DNA of 64,000 nt from Streptomyces flavofungini (GTDB lineage: Bacteria > Actinomycetota > Actinomycetes > Streptomycetales > Streptomycetaceae): assembly GCF_030388665.1 (NCBI RefSeq), contig NZ_CP128846.1, forward strand, positions 8,218,001 through 8,282,000. The letters are read 5' to 3'. The translations under genes and the position numbers were made by a program. The notes under the pieces are model-generated. The model did no database searches. It saw only the letters and a program-made list of their open reading frames with translations, and had not been told where the DNA came from. This document shows positions 52,505 through 61,562 of this stretch, one piece after another. Within the stretch, counting starts at the first letter, position 1, and every line of letters begins with the position of its first letter.

Positions 52505-53563
52505 GTGAGCGTAGCCATCGTCGCGCCCGAAACCGCCGAACCGGCCGACAGCCGGGAAGCGGACCCGGTCGGCACCCGGGAACTCGTGGAGCGCGACGCC
52601 CGCGACTTCGGCGCCTACGCCCGCACCGGCGGCTGGACCTTCGGCCTGAAGGTGGCCCGCAGCGTACGGCCCGGCGGGCAGGCCGCCGAGGACACGCCGA
52701 AGGCCTCCGCGAAGGAGTTCGCCGAGCTCGCTGGATGCTCCGCCGAGCGCGTCATGCGCTACTACAAGGCCTGGGACAAGGCCGCGGACGACGGCCTCGT
52801 GCCGCACTTCGAGGCACTGACTCCCGGCGCGGACGTCGAACTCCCTGACGCCGACGTGTGGCTGACCTACTATGTGCCGCGCTCCAGCGCCACCTCCGCG
52901 CGCGGCACCGCGATCACCGCCGCCGCCGAGGCGGAGGGCATCCGCCCGACCAAGGCCCTCGAGGTCGCCGAGAACCCCACCGCGCTGCGCGCCGCGATCC
53001 TCGCCGACCCCTCCACCGCCCAGGCCGCCCGGCACGCGCTGCTCGACCGCCTGAAGGAGGACCCGGCCCTCCAGACCGAGCTGGCCCGCGACATCGCCCG
53101 CACCGACGAGCTGAAGAAGGCCGTCGCGGGCGAGACCAGGGCCGCCGACCGCATCGAGTACGTCCGCAAGGTCGCCGAGGAGGGCCAGATCCGCACGCCC
53201 GCCGGGCAGACCCTCGACGCCCCCGCCGAACTGCGCGCCGAGGCCGAGCGGCACCTGTCCCTCCTCGACGAGCTCGACGACTACGAAGAGGCCGGCGAGT
53301 GGGCCGCGGAGGCGTACGACACGGTGAAGACCCTCGTCGCAGAGACCGTCGAGGCCGACCCCGAGCTGCGCGTCCAGGAGCGGCGCACGAAGTTCTACAG
53401 CAGCCTGCAGAAGGCCACCAAGGTCTTCGAGGAGCTGACCCTCGACGACGCCGCCGACTTCGACGACATCTACGAGGACGACATGGTCCAGCGCCTCGAG
53501 GAGCTCCAGCAGGCCATCAGCACCTGCATCACCGCGCTGCGGAAGGCGTCGGAGACGCGCTGA
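52505..53563 (+). CDS. Unrecognised soluble helical protein
   Basis: 352 residues, mostly helical, with no signal or membrane segment. N-terminal part ELVERDARDFGAYARTGGWTFGLKVARSV and ASAKEFAELAGCSAERVMRYYKAWDKAADDGLVPHFEAL look like a helix-turn-helix with flanking helices. The middle (KEDPALQTELARDIARTDELKKAVAGETRAADRIEYVRKVAEE) and the end (LQKATKVFEELTLDDAADFDDIYEDDMVQRLEELQQAISTCITAL) are acidic and may form coiled coils. GTG 52505 has GGAGAG at 52492. A hairpin follows. Perhaps a DNA-binding or partition-related protein; I do not recognise it. Confidence 0.65.
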   Translation: MSVAIVAPETAEPADSREADPVGTRELVERDARDFGAYARTGGWTFGLKVARSVRPGGQAAEDTPKASAKEFAELAGCSAERVMRYYKAWDKAADDGLVPHFEALTPGADVELPDADVWLTYYVPRSSATSARGTAITAAAEAEGIRPTKALEVAENPTALRAAILADPSTAQAARHALLDRLKEDPALQTELARDIARTDELKKAVAGETRAADRIEYVRKVAEEGQIRTPAGQTLDAPAELRAEAERHLSLLDELDDYEEAGEWAAEAYDTVKTLVAETVEADPELRVQERRTKFYSSLQKATKVFEELTLDDAADFDDIYEDDMVQRLEELQQAISTCITALRKASETR

Positions 53564-53636
53564 CCAGGCCGTTGCGGCGGGCGGATGTGCCCACCCGGGA
53601 ATGCCCGGGCGCAGCGCGCGGCTGAAGATCATGAGC

Positions 53637-53667
53637 GGGTCCCGGACCGAACAGCGGTCCGGGACCC
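53637..53667. terminator. Hairpin after the helical protein gene
   Basis: Perfect 13-bp arms 53637-53649 (GGGTCCCGGACCG) and 53655-53667 with the loop AACAG, between the stop at 53563 and the next start. Confidence 0.8.
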
Positions 53668-53698
53668 GGTGATCTCATGAACTCACAGAGGAGCCCGC

Positions 53699-54118
53699 AT
53701 GACTTCCGCCGCCTCCGGCCGCTCCGCCACCGAGCGCGTCCGCGTCACCGCCGATCCCGACTGGTACGACGGCGTCGGCATCTCGCTCGGTGTCCGGGTC
53801 GGGAACCTGGTGTTCACCTCCGGGCAGGCGCCCATCGACGCGACCGGAGCCACGGTGGGCACCGGCGACTTCGAGGCACAGGCCCGCCAGGCCCTCGCCA
53901 ACCTGTCGACGGTCCTCACCAACGCGGGCTCCGGCCTCGCCGACGTCGTCAAGGCGACCGTGTACGTCACCGACATCGCGCAGCAGGACGTCTTCGGCAA
54001 GCTGCGCACCGAGTACTTCACGGGCACGCCGCCGCTCGCGGAGTCCTTCGTCGAGGTGTCGGCGCTCGCCAAGCCGGAGTGGATGATCGAGATCGAGGCG
54101 ATCGGGCTCGTCCGGTAG
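53699..54118 (+). CDS. RidA-family protein
   Basis: 139 residues of the YjgF/YER057c/UK114 fold: GVRVGNLVFTSGQAPIDATG, QARQALANLSTVLTNAGSGLADVVKATVYVTDIAQQDVFGKLRTEYF, and SFVEVSALAKPEWMIEIEAIGLV. RidA members deaminate reactive enamines and imines; the catalytic Arg (RidA R105) position here, within the ESFVEVSALAKPEWMIEIEA stretch, is not a clear match, so this may be a Rid subfamily other than RidA. Its start follows a terminator and it ends near the convergent SDR gene. Confidence 0.88.
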   Translation: MTSAASGRSATERVRVTADPDWYDGVGISLGVRVGNLVFTSGQAPIDATGATVGTGDFEAQARQALANLSTVLTNAGSGLADVVKATVYVTDIAQQDVFGKLRTEYFTGTPPLAESFVEVSALAKPEWMIEIEAIGLVR

Positions 54119-54146
54119 GGGCGGGGCGCGGTCGGCCGGAGCGGGC

Positions 54147-54941
54147 TCAGGGCAGGATGGAGTCGACGTACCCCCCGTCCACGCGGACGGCGCCGCCCGT
54201 GGTCGCGGAGGCCAGGGGCGAGCTCAGGTACACGACCATGTTCGCGATCTCCTCGGGCTCGATGAGCCGCTGGATCAGCGACTGGGGCCGGTGCAGCCGC
54301 ATGAACTCGCGCTGCGCCCGGTCCCATTCGAGGTCGCGGTCGACCAGCTCGTACACGAACTCCTCGACGCCGCCGGTGTGGGTCGGTCCGGCGATGACGG
54401 AGTTGACGGTCACGCCGGTGCCCGCGGCTTCCTTGGCGAAGCCGCGGGAGACCGAGAGCAGCGCGGTCTTGGACATGCCGTAGTGGATCATCTCTGCGGG
54501 GATGACGACGGCCGAGTCGCTGGCGATGTTCTGGATCCGGCCCCAGCCACGTTCCTTCATCCCCGGCAGGTACGCGCGCGTCGTGCGCACCGCCGTGAGC
54601 ACGTTCACCTCGAAGTACCGGCGCCACTCGGCATCGGGGATGTCCATGGCGGGCACGGCCCCGAAGACGCCCAGGTTGTTGACGAGGATGTCCGTGTGCG
54701 GCAGCGCTGCGAGCACCTGCTCCAGGCCGTCGTCCGTGGTGATGTCCCCGGGGGCCGCCACCAGGTCCGCTTCGGGGTCCGCGCCGCGCAGCCGCTCAAG
54801 TGCGGCGTCGACTGATTCCTTCGTACGTCCGTTCACTGAAACGCGCGCTCCGGCGCGGGCCAGGCCCGCGGCGATCGCGGCTCCGATGCCCTGGGTCGAG
54901 CCCGTGACGAGGGCCGACTTTCCGACGAGGTCGATCTGCAC
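54147..54941 (-). CDS. Short-chain dehydrogenase/reductase (SDR)
   Basis: 264 residues of the classical SDR fold: ALVTGSTQGIGAAIAAGLA (TGxxxGIG), LVNNLGVFGA and the catalytic residues Ser (IASDSAVVIPAE) and Tyr-x-x-x-Lys (MIHYGMSKTALL). NAD or NADP preference: an Arg follows the second strand (VSVNGRTKE), which favours NADP. Substrate unknown. GTG 54941 is chosen at the start of the fold. It is divergent from the PTS operon, which may share its control. Confidence 0.92.
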   Translation of the reverse strand: MQIDLVGKSALVTGSTQGIGAAIAAGLARAGARVSVNGRTKESVDAALERLRGADPEADLVAAPGDITTDDGLEQVLAALPHTDILVNNLGVFGAVPAMDIPDAEWRRYFEVNVLTAVRTTRAYLPGMKERGWGRIQNIASDSAVVIPAEMIHYGMSKTALLSVSRGFAKEAAGTGVTVNSVIAGPTHTGGVEEFVYELVDRDLEWDRAQREFMRLHRPQSLIQRLIEPEEIANMVVYLSSPLASATTGGAVRVDGGYVDSILP

Positions 54942-55172
54942 GTGGTGCACCTTCTCTGCCGTCGTGGTGTGAGCGGTGTTCCTGTCAGTCTCGTGGTCGG
55001 ACACGCCTGTGTGCCAGTCGCCGTCCGTGCCGCCGAGCGCCTCGGCGATGACGTCGTCCATGACCCCCTTCACCGCCGCAGCTCCCTCGGCGACCGCCCG
55101 GCCCACCGGATGCCGACCCGGGAGCGGCGGCTGAAGCTGCCGTGTCCTGCGGCCTGTGAAACGATCAACCGC

Positions 55173-56060
55173 ATGGTGGCTGTGAGCGATCTCCTGCCCG
55201 TCGAGGCGATCCGGCTCGACGTCGTGGCCGAGGACTGGCGCGCCGCGATCCGCGCCGCGGGCGACCTGCTCGTGGCGACGGGCAGCGGCACGGACGCGTA
55301 CACCGCGGAGATGATCCGGACCGTCGAGGACAGCGGGCCGTACATCGTCCTCGCCCCCGGCCTGGCCTTCGCCCACGCACGGCCCTCGCCCGCGGTGCTG
55401 CGGACGGGCATGGCGTGGGTGCGGCTCGCGCGGCCCGTGGAGTTCGGGCACGAGACGAACGACCCCGTCGGCCTCGTCGTGGCCCTCGCCGCGAAGGACG
55501 CCACCGCGCACACCGACGCGATGGCCTCCCTGGCCCGGCTGCTCGCGGACCCGGAGACGGCGGAGGCCCTGCGGGTGGCCCCGACCCCGACGGCGGTGCG
55601 CGTGATCCTGGCGGGGGAGACGGGGGAGACGGGGGCCGGAGAAGCTGCGGGGGCTGCCCCTGGGGCTGGGGCTGGGGCTGGGGCTGGAGCCGGAGTCGGG
55701 GCTGGTGCCGGGCTCGGGGCGGGGGCCGAAGCAGCCGCTGCCGCACCCGCGTCCGCGTCCGCCGCCGGGCCCGCCGTGCACAAGATCCTCACCGTCTGCG
55801 GCAACGGCCTCGGCACCAGCCTCTTCCTGAAGAACACCCTGGAGCAGGTCCTGGACCGCTGGGGCTGGAGCCGGTACGTGAGCGTCGAGGCCACGGACAC
55901 CATCTCCGCCAAGGGCAAGGCCTCCGAGGCCGTCGCCATCCTCACGTCCCGGGAGATCGCCAAGACCCTCGGCGACGTCGGCGTCCCCGTGCGGGTCGTC
56001 GACGACTTCACCTCCACCACCGAGGCCGACCGTGTCCTGCGGGACACCTACGACGTCTAG
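55173..56060 (+). CDS. PTS EIIA-EIIB fusion, ascorbate/lactose type
   Basis: 295 residues. Residues 1-140 form a PTS EIIA of the fructose/mannitol fold with phosphorylated His68 in APGLAFAHARPSPA. A Gly/Ala/Val linker (AGAAPGAGAGAGAGA...) of about 45 residues is coded by a near-repetitive GGGGCTGG tract (about 55640-55735). The EIIB part has active Cys209 in VCGNGLGTSLFLKN and belongs to the lactose/ascorbate (GatB/UlaB) group. It passes phosphate from HPr to the sugar entering through EIIC. ATG 55173 is chosen; GTG 55182 also possible. Confidence 0.88.
   Translation: MVAVSDLLPVEAIRLDVVAEDWRAAIRAAGDLLVATGSGTDAYTAEMIRTVEDSGPYIVLAPGLAFAHARPSPAVLRTGMAWVRLARPVEFGHETNDPVGLVVALAAKDATAHTDAMASLARLLADPETAEALRVAPTPTAVRVILAGETGETGAGEAAGAAPGAGAGAGAGAGVGAGAGLGAGAEAAAAAPASASAAGPAVHKILTVCGNGLGTSLFLKNTLEQVLDRWGWSRYVSVEATDTISAKGKASEAVAILTSREIAKTLGDVGVPVRVVDDFTSTTEADRVLRDTYDV
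55640..55735 (+). repeat. Low-complexity GA linker in the PTS protein
   Basis: Imperfect repeats of a GCTGGGGCTGGG core in frame, translating to AGAGAGAGAGVGAGAGLG. It joins EIIA and EIIB and is probably a flexible tether. Confidence 0.7.
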
Positions 56061-56087
56061 AAAGAGCCAGAAAGGAGGGGGAGAGCC

Positions 56088-57671
56088 GTGGACTGGCTGG
56101 TCTCCGTAGCGAAGTTCCTGGTCAACGAAATCCTCAGCCAGCCCGCGTACCTGATCGGGCTGATCACCGCCGCCGGCCTGATCGCCCTGCGCAAGTCGGC
56201 GGGCCAAGTGCTCGGCGGGGCGATCAAGGCGACCCTCGGCTTCCTGCTGATCGGCGCGGGCGCCGGGCTCGTCGTGGCCGCGCTCGCCCCGCTGGGCGAG
56301 ATGATCCAGGGCTCGACGGGCGCGCACGGCGTGATCCCGACGAACGAGGCCATCGTCGGCATCGCCCAGGCCGAGTACGGGTCCCGGGTCGCCTGGCTGA
56401 TGATCCTCGGCTTCGCCGTCAGCCTGGTCCTCGCCCGCTTCACACCGCTGCGCTACGTCTTCCTGACCGGCCATCACATGCTGTTCATGGCCACGCTGTT
56501 GACGATGGTGCTCGCGACCGCCGGACAGCGCTCCTGGGTCGTGGTCGTCGTCGGCGGCGTCCTGCTCGGCATCATGCTGGTCGCGATGCCCGCCTTCGCG
56601 CACCCCTGGACCAAGCGCGTCACCGGCAACAACACCGTCGCGATCGGGCACTTCGGCACCGCCGGGTACGTCGTCGCCGGTGCGACCGGGCAGGTCGTCG
56701 GCCGCCGCAGCCGGTCCACGGAGGACATGAAGCTGCCGGAGGGCCTGCGCTTCCTGCGGGACTCCATGGTCGCGACGGCGCTGTCCATGGTCCTCATCTA
56801 CCTGATCATGTCCCTGGTGTTCCTCGCGAAGGTCGGCAAGGAGAGCGCCTTCAAGGCGTTCGCGACCGACGGCGGCCCCGCCGCGTCCGACGTCGGCGCG
56901 TACGTCATGCAATCGATCATGCAGGGGCTGCAGTTCGGCATCGCCGTCGCCGTCATCCTTTTCGGCGTCCGCACGATCCTCGGCGAGCTGGTGCCCGCCT
57001 TCCAGGGCATCGCGAACCGCGTCGTGCCCGGCGCGGTGCCGTCCCTGGACGCGCCGATCGTGTTCCCGTACGCGCAGAACGCCGTCCTCATCGGCTTCAT
57101 CTCCAGCTTCGTCGGCGGCCTGATCAGCCTCGGCCTGCTCGCCTGGATCTTCGAGCCCGCCTTCGGCCTCGCCCTGGTCCTGCCCGGGCTCGTGCCGCAC
57201 TTCTTCACGGGCGGCGCCGCCGGGGTCTACGGCAACGCGACGGGCGGACGGCGCGGCGCCGTCCTCGGCGCTTTCCTCAACGGCGTCCTCATCACCTTCC
57301 TGCCCGCGCTGCTCCTGAAGGTCCTCGGCGCCTTCGGCGAGGAGAACACCACGTTCGGCGACGCGGACTTCGGCTGGTTCGGCTCGCTCGTGGGCAACGC
57401 GGCCAAGGCGGGCACCGTGGGCGGCGCGATCCTGATGCTGGTGATCGGCGCGGTGGTCCTGGCGGGCGCGATCGTCATGCAGAAGCGGGTCGTGGAGACC
57501 GGCTGGGACCCCGGCGCCCGCCGCGACGCACTTCTCGGCCACGCGGCGGCCGGGGGTGCCGGGGCCGGCACCGGGCCCGATGCCGGGGCGGGCCCGACGA
57601 CGACGTACGCGAAGATCGCCCCGCCGCCGGGCGCGCCCAAGCCCCCGCCGCCGCCCGGACAGGACGGCTGA
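56088..57671 (+). CDS. ulaA: PTS ascorbate-type transporter subunit IIC
   Basis: 527 residues with ten or more membrane segments: NEILSQPAYLIGLITAAGLIAL near 13, IGAGAGLVVAALAPLGEMIQG, the family motif MFFTGHHMLF-like FLTGHHMLFMATLL near 125 and LVPHFFTGGAAGVYGN. It belongs to the SgaT/UlaA family, which imports ascorbate as its 6-phosphate. It is unusual in that a C-terminal Pro/Gly-rich tail of about 45 residues ends the protein. It starts 27 bp behind the EIIAB gene with AGGAGGGGGAG. No ascorbate catabolic genes follow. Confidence 0.9.
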   Translation: MDWLVSVAKFLVNEILSQPAYLIGLITAAGLIALRKSAGQVLGGAIKATLGFLLIGAGAGLVVAALAPLGEMIQGSTGAHGVIPTNEAIVGIAQAEYGSRVAWLMILGFAVSLVLARFTPLRYVFLTGHHMLFMATLLTMVLATAGQRSWVVVVVGGVLLGIMLVAMPAFAHPWTKRVTGNNTVAIGHFGTAGYVVAGATGQVVGRRSRSTEDMKLPEGLRFLRDSMVATALSMVLIYLIMSLVFLAKVGKESAFKAFATDGGPAASDVGAYVMQSIMQGLQFGIAVAVILFGVRTILGELVPAFQGIANRVVPGAVPSLDAPIVFPYAQNAVLIGFISSFVGGLISLGLLAWIFEPAFGLALVLPGLVPHFFTGGAAGVYGNATGGRRGAVLGAFLNGVLITFLPALLLKVLGAFGEENTTFGDADFGWFGSLVGNAAKAGTVGGAILMLVIGAVVLAGAIVMQKRVVETGWDPGARRDALLGHAAAGGAGAGTGPDAGAGPTTTYAKIAPPPGAPKPPPPPGQDG

Positions 57672-57744
57672 GGCCCGCCGGGGAAGGCGCGCCCGGGACT
57701 CGCGGGGAGGCGCGCCCCCGGGGAGTCGCCGCACGGAGGTCCGC

Positions 57745-59127
57745 TCAGCCCTGCCCCGGCACCACGAACAGTGCCCAGGTGGCCGGCGGCGCGACGAGCG
57801 CCATCGACATGCCCCACTTCATGAGCGCGCCGAACACCTGCGGGCGTTGCTCCTCCGGGGCGTTGGCGGTCACCAGCGCCCCGCTCGTGGACAGCGGCGA
57901 GGAGTCGACGACCGACGAGGACACGGCGAGGGCGATGATGAGGCCGACCGCCCCGACCTGACCGTCCATGAGGAACGGTACGGCGAGCGGGATCAGGGCG
58001 CCGAGGATGCCGGTGGTGGAGGCGAAGGCGGACACGACGGCCCCGATGAGGCAGATCAACAGGGCGCCCAGGAGCGGTGAGTCGATCTGCGCGACGCTGT
58101 CGCCGAGCCAGGTGATGGTGCCCATGCGCTCCATCACGCCCACGAACGTGACGACACCGCAGACGAGCAGCACGGTCGACCACGCGCAGCGGTCGACGGC
58201 GCCCTTCGCCGCGTCGGCGTCGACGAGGGTGAGGAGCACGACCACCGTGAAGGCCATCAGGCCGACGTTGTAGTCCAGGAAGAGGGCGCCCGCCACCATG
58301 CCGAGCAGCCCGAGCAGGGTCAGGACGCGCGCACGGTCGAGGCGAGGGACGACGTCGGCGGTTGCGGGAGCGAAGGTCACCGTGGTGGTGCCGCCGGGGG
58401 CGGGGGCGGGCGCGGAGCCCGCGGGAGCCGTGGGCGGGCCGTCGGCGCCTCCGGCCGTCTCGGTCGCCGGGGCGCCCCCGACCCCCGTGCCCAAGCCGCC
58501 CCTCCCGTCCTCCGCCCGCCGCCCGAGCAGGCTCCGCCCTCCGAACAGGAAGTACGCGACGACACTGAGCGCGACGTTGAACAGGAACGACATCAGGAAC
58601 AGCAGCCCGGGGTCGCCCGGCAGGTCGTTGCGCTCGATGACGCCGTTGGTGATGCTGCCGAAGACGCCGGCGGGGGAGAAGCCGCCCGCGCTCGCGCCGT
58701 TGATCACCAGGAGGCCCATGAGCAGCGGACTGATCCCGTAGCGGACGCAGAAGCTCATGCCGATGGGGGCGATGACGCCGACGGCCGCGGGCACGACCGC
58801 GCCCACGGCGGTGAGGGTGGCGGTGATGAGGAACATGACCCAGGGGATGAGCGCGATGCGCCCCCTGACGGCGCGCGTCGCCGCGTGCACGAGCCATTCG
58901 ATGGTGCCGTTGTTCTTCGCTATGGCGAAGAGGAAGGTGACGCCGACGAGCACGACGAAGAGGTCGCCCGGGAAGCCGCCGAAGACGTCGTCCGCGTTCT
59001 CGCCGGCGACGGACGAGCCGACGGCGAAGGCGGCGACGAGGGCGAGGGCCCCCATGTGGACGGAGGTGAAGGTGGAGAGGGTGAAGATGAGTACCAGTGC
59101 GCCGATCGCGATGAGATGGTCTGCCAT
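57745..59127 (-). CDS. MatC-N/SLC13-type permease
   Basis: 460 residues with two halves of about five to six membrane segments; the N-terminus HLIAIGALVLIFTLSTFTSVHMGALALVAAF is the MatC N-terminal-domain pattern known from the malonate/dicarboxylate carrier. A disordered Gly/Pro/Ala loop of about 65 residues lies in the middle (about 233-297). The second half has SAFASTTGILGALIPLAVPFL and SVVDSSPLSTSGALVTA. It probably carries a dicarboxylate or small carboxylate. ATG 59127 begins MADHLIAIGA. It is adjacent to an IclR gene and downstream of the aminotransferase set in the opposite direction. Confidence 0.85.
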   Translation of the reverse strand: MADHLIAIGALVLIFTLSTFTSVHMGALALVAAFAVGSSVAGENADDVFGGFPGDLFVVLVGVTFLFAIAKNNGTIEWLVHAATRAVRGRIALIPWVMFLITATLTAVGAVVPAAVGVIAPIGMSFCVRYGISPLLMGLLVINGASAGGFSPAGVFGSITNGVIERNDLPGDPGLLFLMSFLFNVALSVVAYFLFGGRSLLGRRAEDGRGGLGTGVGGAPATETAGGADGPPTAPAGSAPAPAPGGTTTVTFAPATADVVPRLDRARVLTLLGLLGMVAGALFLDYNVGLMAFTVVVLLTLVDADAAKGAVDRCAWSTVLLVCGVVTFVGVMERMGTITWLGDSVAQIDSPLLGALLICLIGAVVSAFASTTGILGALIPLAVPFLMDGQVGAVGLIIALAVSSSVVDSSPLSTSGALVTANAPEEQRPQVFGALMKWGMSMALVAPPATWALFVVPGQG

Positions 59128-59424
59128 GTGACACGTCCTCGCCTTCGGGCGGCGGTCACAGTGCGCGGTCCTGGGATCGTGCGCGGGCTGTGGCCGACTG
59201 CGAGCATGCGGAGGGGACCCGTGGTGGCGTCCGGGGCAGAGGGGCACCGAGGAGCCGCGCCCCTGCCGTGGGCGGGCAGCCTCTGGAGCCCGGACTGTCC
59301 GCAGAGTGGACTGAGGGTTCCGTCATGCGGAACCCCTTTGCGACGCAGGCGAGTATGTGACGGTGGTCACGCCCCGTCAAGGGGGTGCGGACGCATCCGA
59401 GTTGTGGGGTGATCGGCGCCCGGT
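59128..59424. promoter_or_regulatory. Control region between the permease and IclR genes
   Basis: 297 bases without a gene. It carries a perfect palindrome GGGTTCCG-TCATG-CGGAACCC at 59315-59335 and a second one GTGAC-GGTG-GTCAC at 59357-59370. Both are 190-240 bp upstream of the permease start and behind the IclR gene stop. They may be binding sites for the IclR protein. Confidence 0.55.
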
Positions 59425-60189
59425 TCAGCTCGCGCGGGCCGCGTCCGGTGCCTGGTGGCCGAGTGCCGTGCTGATCTTCCGGGCCGCCGCGCGCACGTGT
59501 TCGCCCAGTTCGACGAGCCGGTCGCGGTCGCAGCGGCTGCTCGGCATGTTGATGCTGACGCCGGCCACCGGCGAGCCGTCGGGGCCGAGCACGGGGGCGG
59601 CGACAGCGGAGACGTCGTCGCGCCATTCGCCCTGATTGAGGGCGTAGCCGCGGGCGCGGACCGTCTCCAATTCGGCGCGCAGCGCGGCCGGATCGTCGAT
59701 CGTCGTGTCCGTGAACCGCGTGAGCCCCTGGGTGAGATAGCGCTCGACGGCCTCGGGGGAGCGGGCCGCCAGGATCGCCTTGCCGTTGGCGGAAGCGTGG
59801 CCGGAGAGGTGCTGGCCGAGCGGCAGCACGATCCGCACCGGCTGGGTCGTCTCCAGGCGCTCCACGAGCACGACCCGCTCGCCCTCCGCGACGGCCAGGT
59901 GCACCGTCTCGTCCACCGTGCGCCGCAGTCCCTCCATCACCGGCACGGCGACGTCCCGCAGGTCCAGCTCCCCGGTGGCCTGCCGCCCGATGAGCAGCGC
60001 CTTCGTCGTGAGCGTCCAGCGGGTGGGGGTGCCTGTCTGCTTGATCCAGCCCGCCGTGTGCAGGGTGCCGAGCGCCCGCTGGACGGTGCTCTTCGGCAGC
60101 TCCATGGCGCGGGCCAGATCGGCCACGCCCACGGGCTGGCGCACCGCGAGCTCCTCCAGTACGCGCAAGGTGTTCAGGACGTTCTGCAC
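59425..60189 (-). CDS. IclR family transcriptional regulator
   Basis: 254 residues. HTH is at 1-60 (NTLRVLEELAVRQPVGVADLARAMELPKSTVQRALGTLHTAGW), followed by the IclR effector-binding domain (DETVHLAVAEGERVVLVERLET, PVRIVLPLGQHLSGHASANGKAILA, VSAVAAPVLGPDGSPVAGVSINMP). It is divergent from the aminotransferase, with TGCCGTATCACGGCA in between, so it probably controls the aminotransferase and oxidase. ATG 60189. Confidence 0.93.
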   Translation of the reverse strand: MQNVLNTLRVLEELAVRQPVGVADLARAMELPKSTVQRALGTLHTAGWIKQTGTPTRWTLTTKALLIGRQATGELDLRDVAVPVMEGLRRTVDETVHLAVAEGERVVLVERLETTQPVRIVLPLGQHLSGHASANGKAILAARSPEAVERYLTQGLTRFTDTTIDDPAALRAELETVRARGYALNQGEWRDDVSAVAAPVLGPDGSPVAGVSINMPSSRCDRDRLVELGEHVRAAARKISTALGHQAPDAARAS

Positions 60190-60227
60190 CGTTGACCCCC
60201 TCCGGACCGGACCCTATGCTCCGTCGT

Positions 60228-60261
60228 GCCGCATAACGATACGCTGTGCCGTATCACGGCA
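60228..60261. promoter_or_regulatory. Probable IclR operator
   Basis: TGCCGTATCACGGCA at 60247-60261 has perfect 6-bp arms with three bases between. A partial copy TGCCGCATAACGATA begins 19 bp earlier at 60228. Both lie between the divergent IclR and aminotransferase starts, where the IclR protein would bind. Confidence 0.7.
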
Positions 60262-60286
60262 CAAGCGGGGAGGGGAGATCCGCGCC

Positions 60287-61453
60287 ATGACAGTCAGGAC
60301 CGGACGCCACTTTCTCCAGATACCCGGACCGACGAACGTCCCCGACCGGGTCCTTCGGGCCATGTCCGCCCCCACCGTCGACCACCGCGGGCCCGAGTTC
60401 GCAGGCCTCGCCCGCCGCGTGCTCGCAGCCCTGAAGCCGGTGTTCGGCACCGCGGGCCCGGTGGTCGTCTACCCGTCGTCGGGCACCGGCGCCTGGGAGG
60501 CCGCCCTGGTCAACACGCTCAGCCCGGGCGACCGCGTGCTGTGCTTCGAGACCGGGCACTTCGCCACGCTCTGGCGCGACATGGCCCAGTCCCTGGGTCT
60601 GGAGGTCGAGTTCGTCCCGGGCGACTGGCGCCACGGCGCGTCGCCCGAGGCAGCGGCCCACCACCTGGACGCCGACCCGGCCCACACCATCAAGGCGGTC
60701 TGCGTCGTCCACAATGAGACGTCCACCGGCGTCACCAGCCGCGTCCCGGAGATCCGCGCCGCCCTCGACGCCGCCGGACACCCCGCCCTGCTCCTGGTCG
60801 ACACGGTCTCCTCGCTGGGCTCCATCGAGTACCGGCACGACGCCTGGGGCGTCGACGTGACGGTCACCGGATCCCAGAAGGGGCTGATGCTGCCGCCGGG
60901 CCTCGGCTTCAACGCCGTCAGCGACAAGGCGCTCGCGGCCGCGCGTACGTCCCGGCTGCCCAAGTCCTACTGGGACTGGGGGCCGGTCGTCGACGCGAAC
61001 GAGGCCGGGTTCTTCCCCTCCACCCCGGCCACCAACCTCCTGTTCGGCCTCGACGAGGCACTGCTGATGCTCGCGGAGGAAGGCCTCGAACAGGTCTGGG
61101 CCCGGCACGCCCGGCACGCCGCCGCCACCCGCGCGGCCGTGCGCGGCTGGGGCCTCGACGTGCTGTGCGCCGACGAGCGCGAGCACTCCGGTTCGCTCAC
61201 CGCCGTGCTCCTGCCCGACGGCCAGGACGCCGACGCCGTACGGAAGATCGTCCTCGAGCGGTTCGACATGTCGCTCGGCACCGGCCTCGGCCGCCTCGCG
61301 GGCAAGGTCTTCCGCATCGGCCACCTCGGCCACTTCAACGACCTCACCCTCGCCGGGACGCTGGCCGGTGTGCAGATGGGGCTCGAACTCGCCGGGATCC
61401 CCGTCGGCCGTGACGGCGTCGCGGCGGCCCTCGATCACCTCCGCGTCCACTGA
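60287..61453 (+). CDS. PLP-dependent aminotransferase, serine/alanine-glyoxylate type (PucG-like possible)
   Basis: 388 residues of class V aminotransferase fold. HFLQIPGPTNVPDRVLRAMSAPTVDHRGPEFAGL at the N-terminus is the serine-glyoxylate/alanine-glyoxylate signature. The phosphate-binding segment PSSGTGAWEAALVN, the Asp in LLVDTVSSLGSI and the Schiff-base Lys198 in TGSQKGLMLPPG are all present. It would transfer an amino group to or from glyoxylate; a ureidoglycine-glyoxylate (PucG) role is possible, but no other ureide genes are seen. ATG 60287 has GGGGAGG just upstream, near 60270. Confidence 0.9.
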   Translation: MTVRTGRHFLQIPGPTNVPDRVLRAMSAPTVDHRGPEFAGLARRVLAALKPVFGTAGPVVVYPSSGTGAWEAALVNTLSPGDRVLCFETGHFATLWRDMAQSLGLEVEFVPGDWRHGASPEAAAHHLDADPAHTIKAVCVVHNETSTGVTSRVPEIRAALDAAGHPALLLVDTVSSLGSIEYRHDAWGVDVTVTGSQKGLMLPPGLGFNAVSDKALAAARTSRLPKSYWDWGPVVDANEAGFFPSTPATNLLFGLDEALLMLAEEGLEQVWARHARHAAATRAAVRGWGLDVLCADEREHSGSLTAVLLPDGQDADAVRKIVLERFDMSLGTGLGRLAGKVFRIGHLGHFNDLTLAGTLAGVQMGLELAGIPVGRDGVAAALDHLRVH

Positions 61454-61562
61454 CGCCACGTCACCGCCCCTTCCGCCCGCCCCGGGGACGCCCGGCAAGC
61501 CCTGCCCCGCTCCACCGAACGCCCCTGCCCCGTACGCCCCTTCACTTTCAGGAGCGTGTCGC

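Noticed and set aside
54147..57734. A very long open frame on the minus strand through the PTS genes
   Set aside because: Only its end (54147-54941) is the SDR gene; the rest is rich in Asp/Glu/Arg/His and opposes real PTS genes, a common artefact of high GC.
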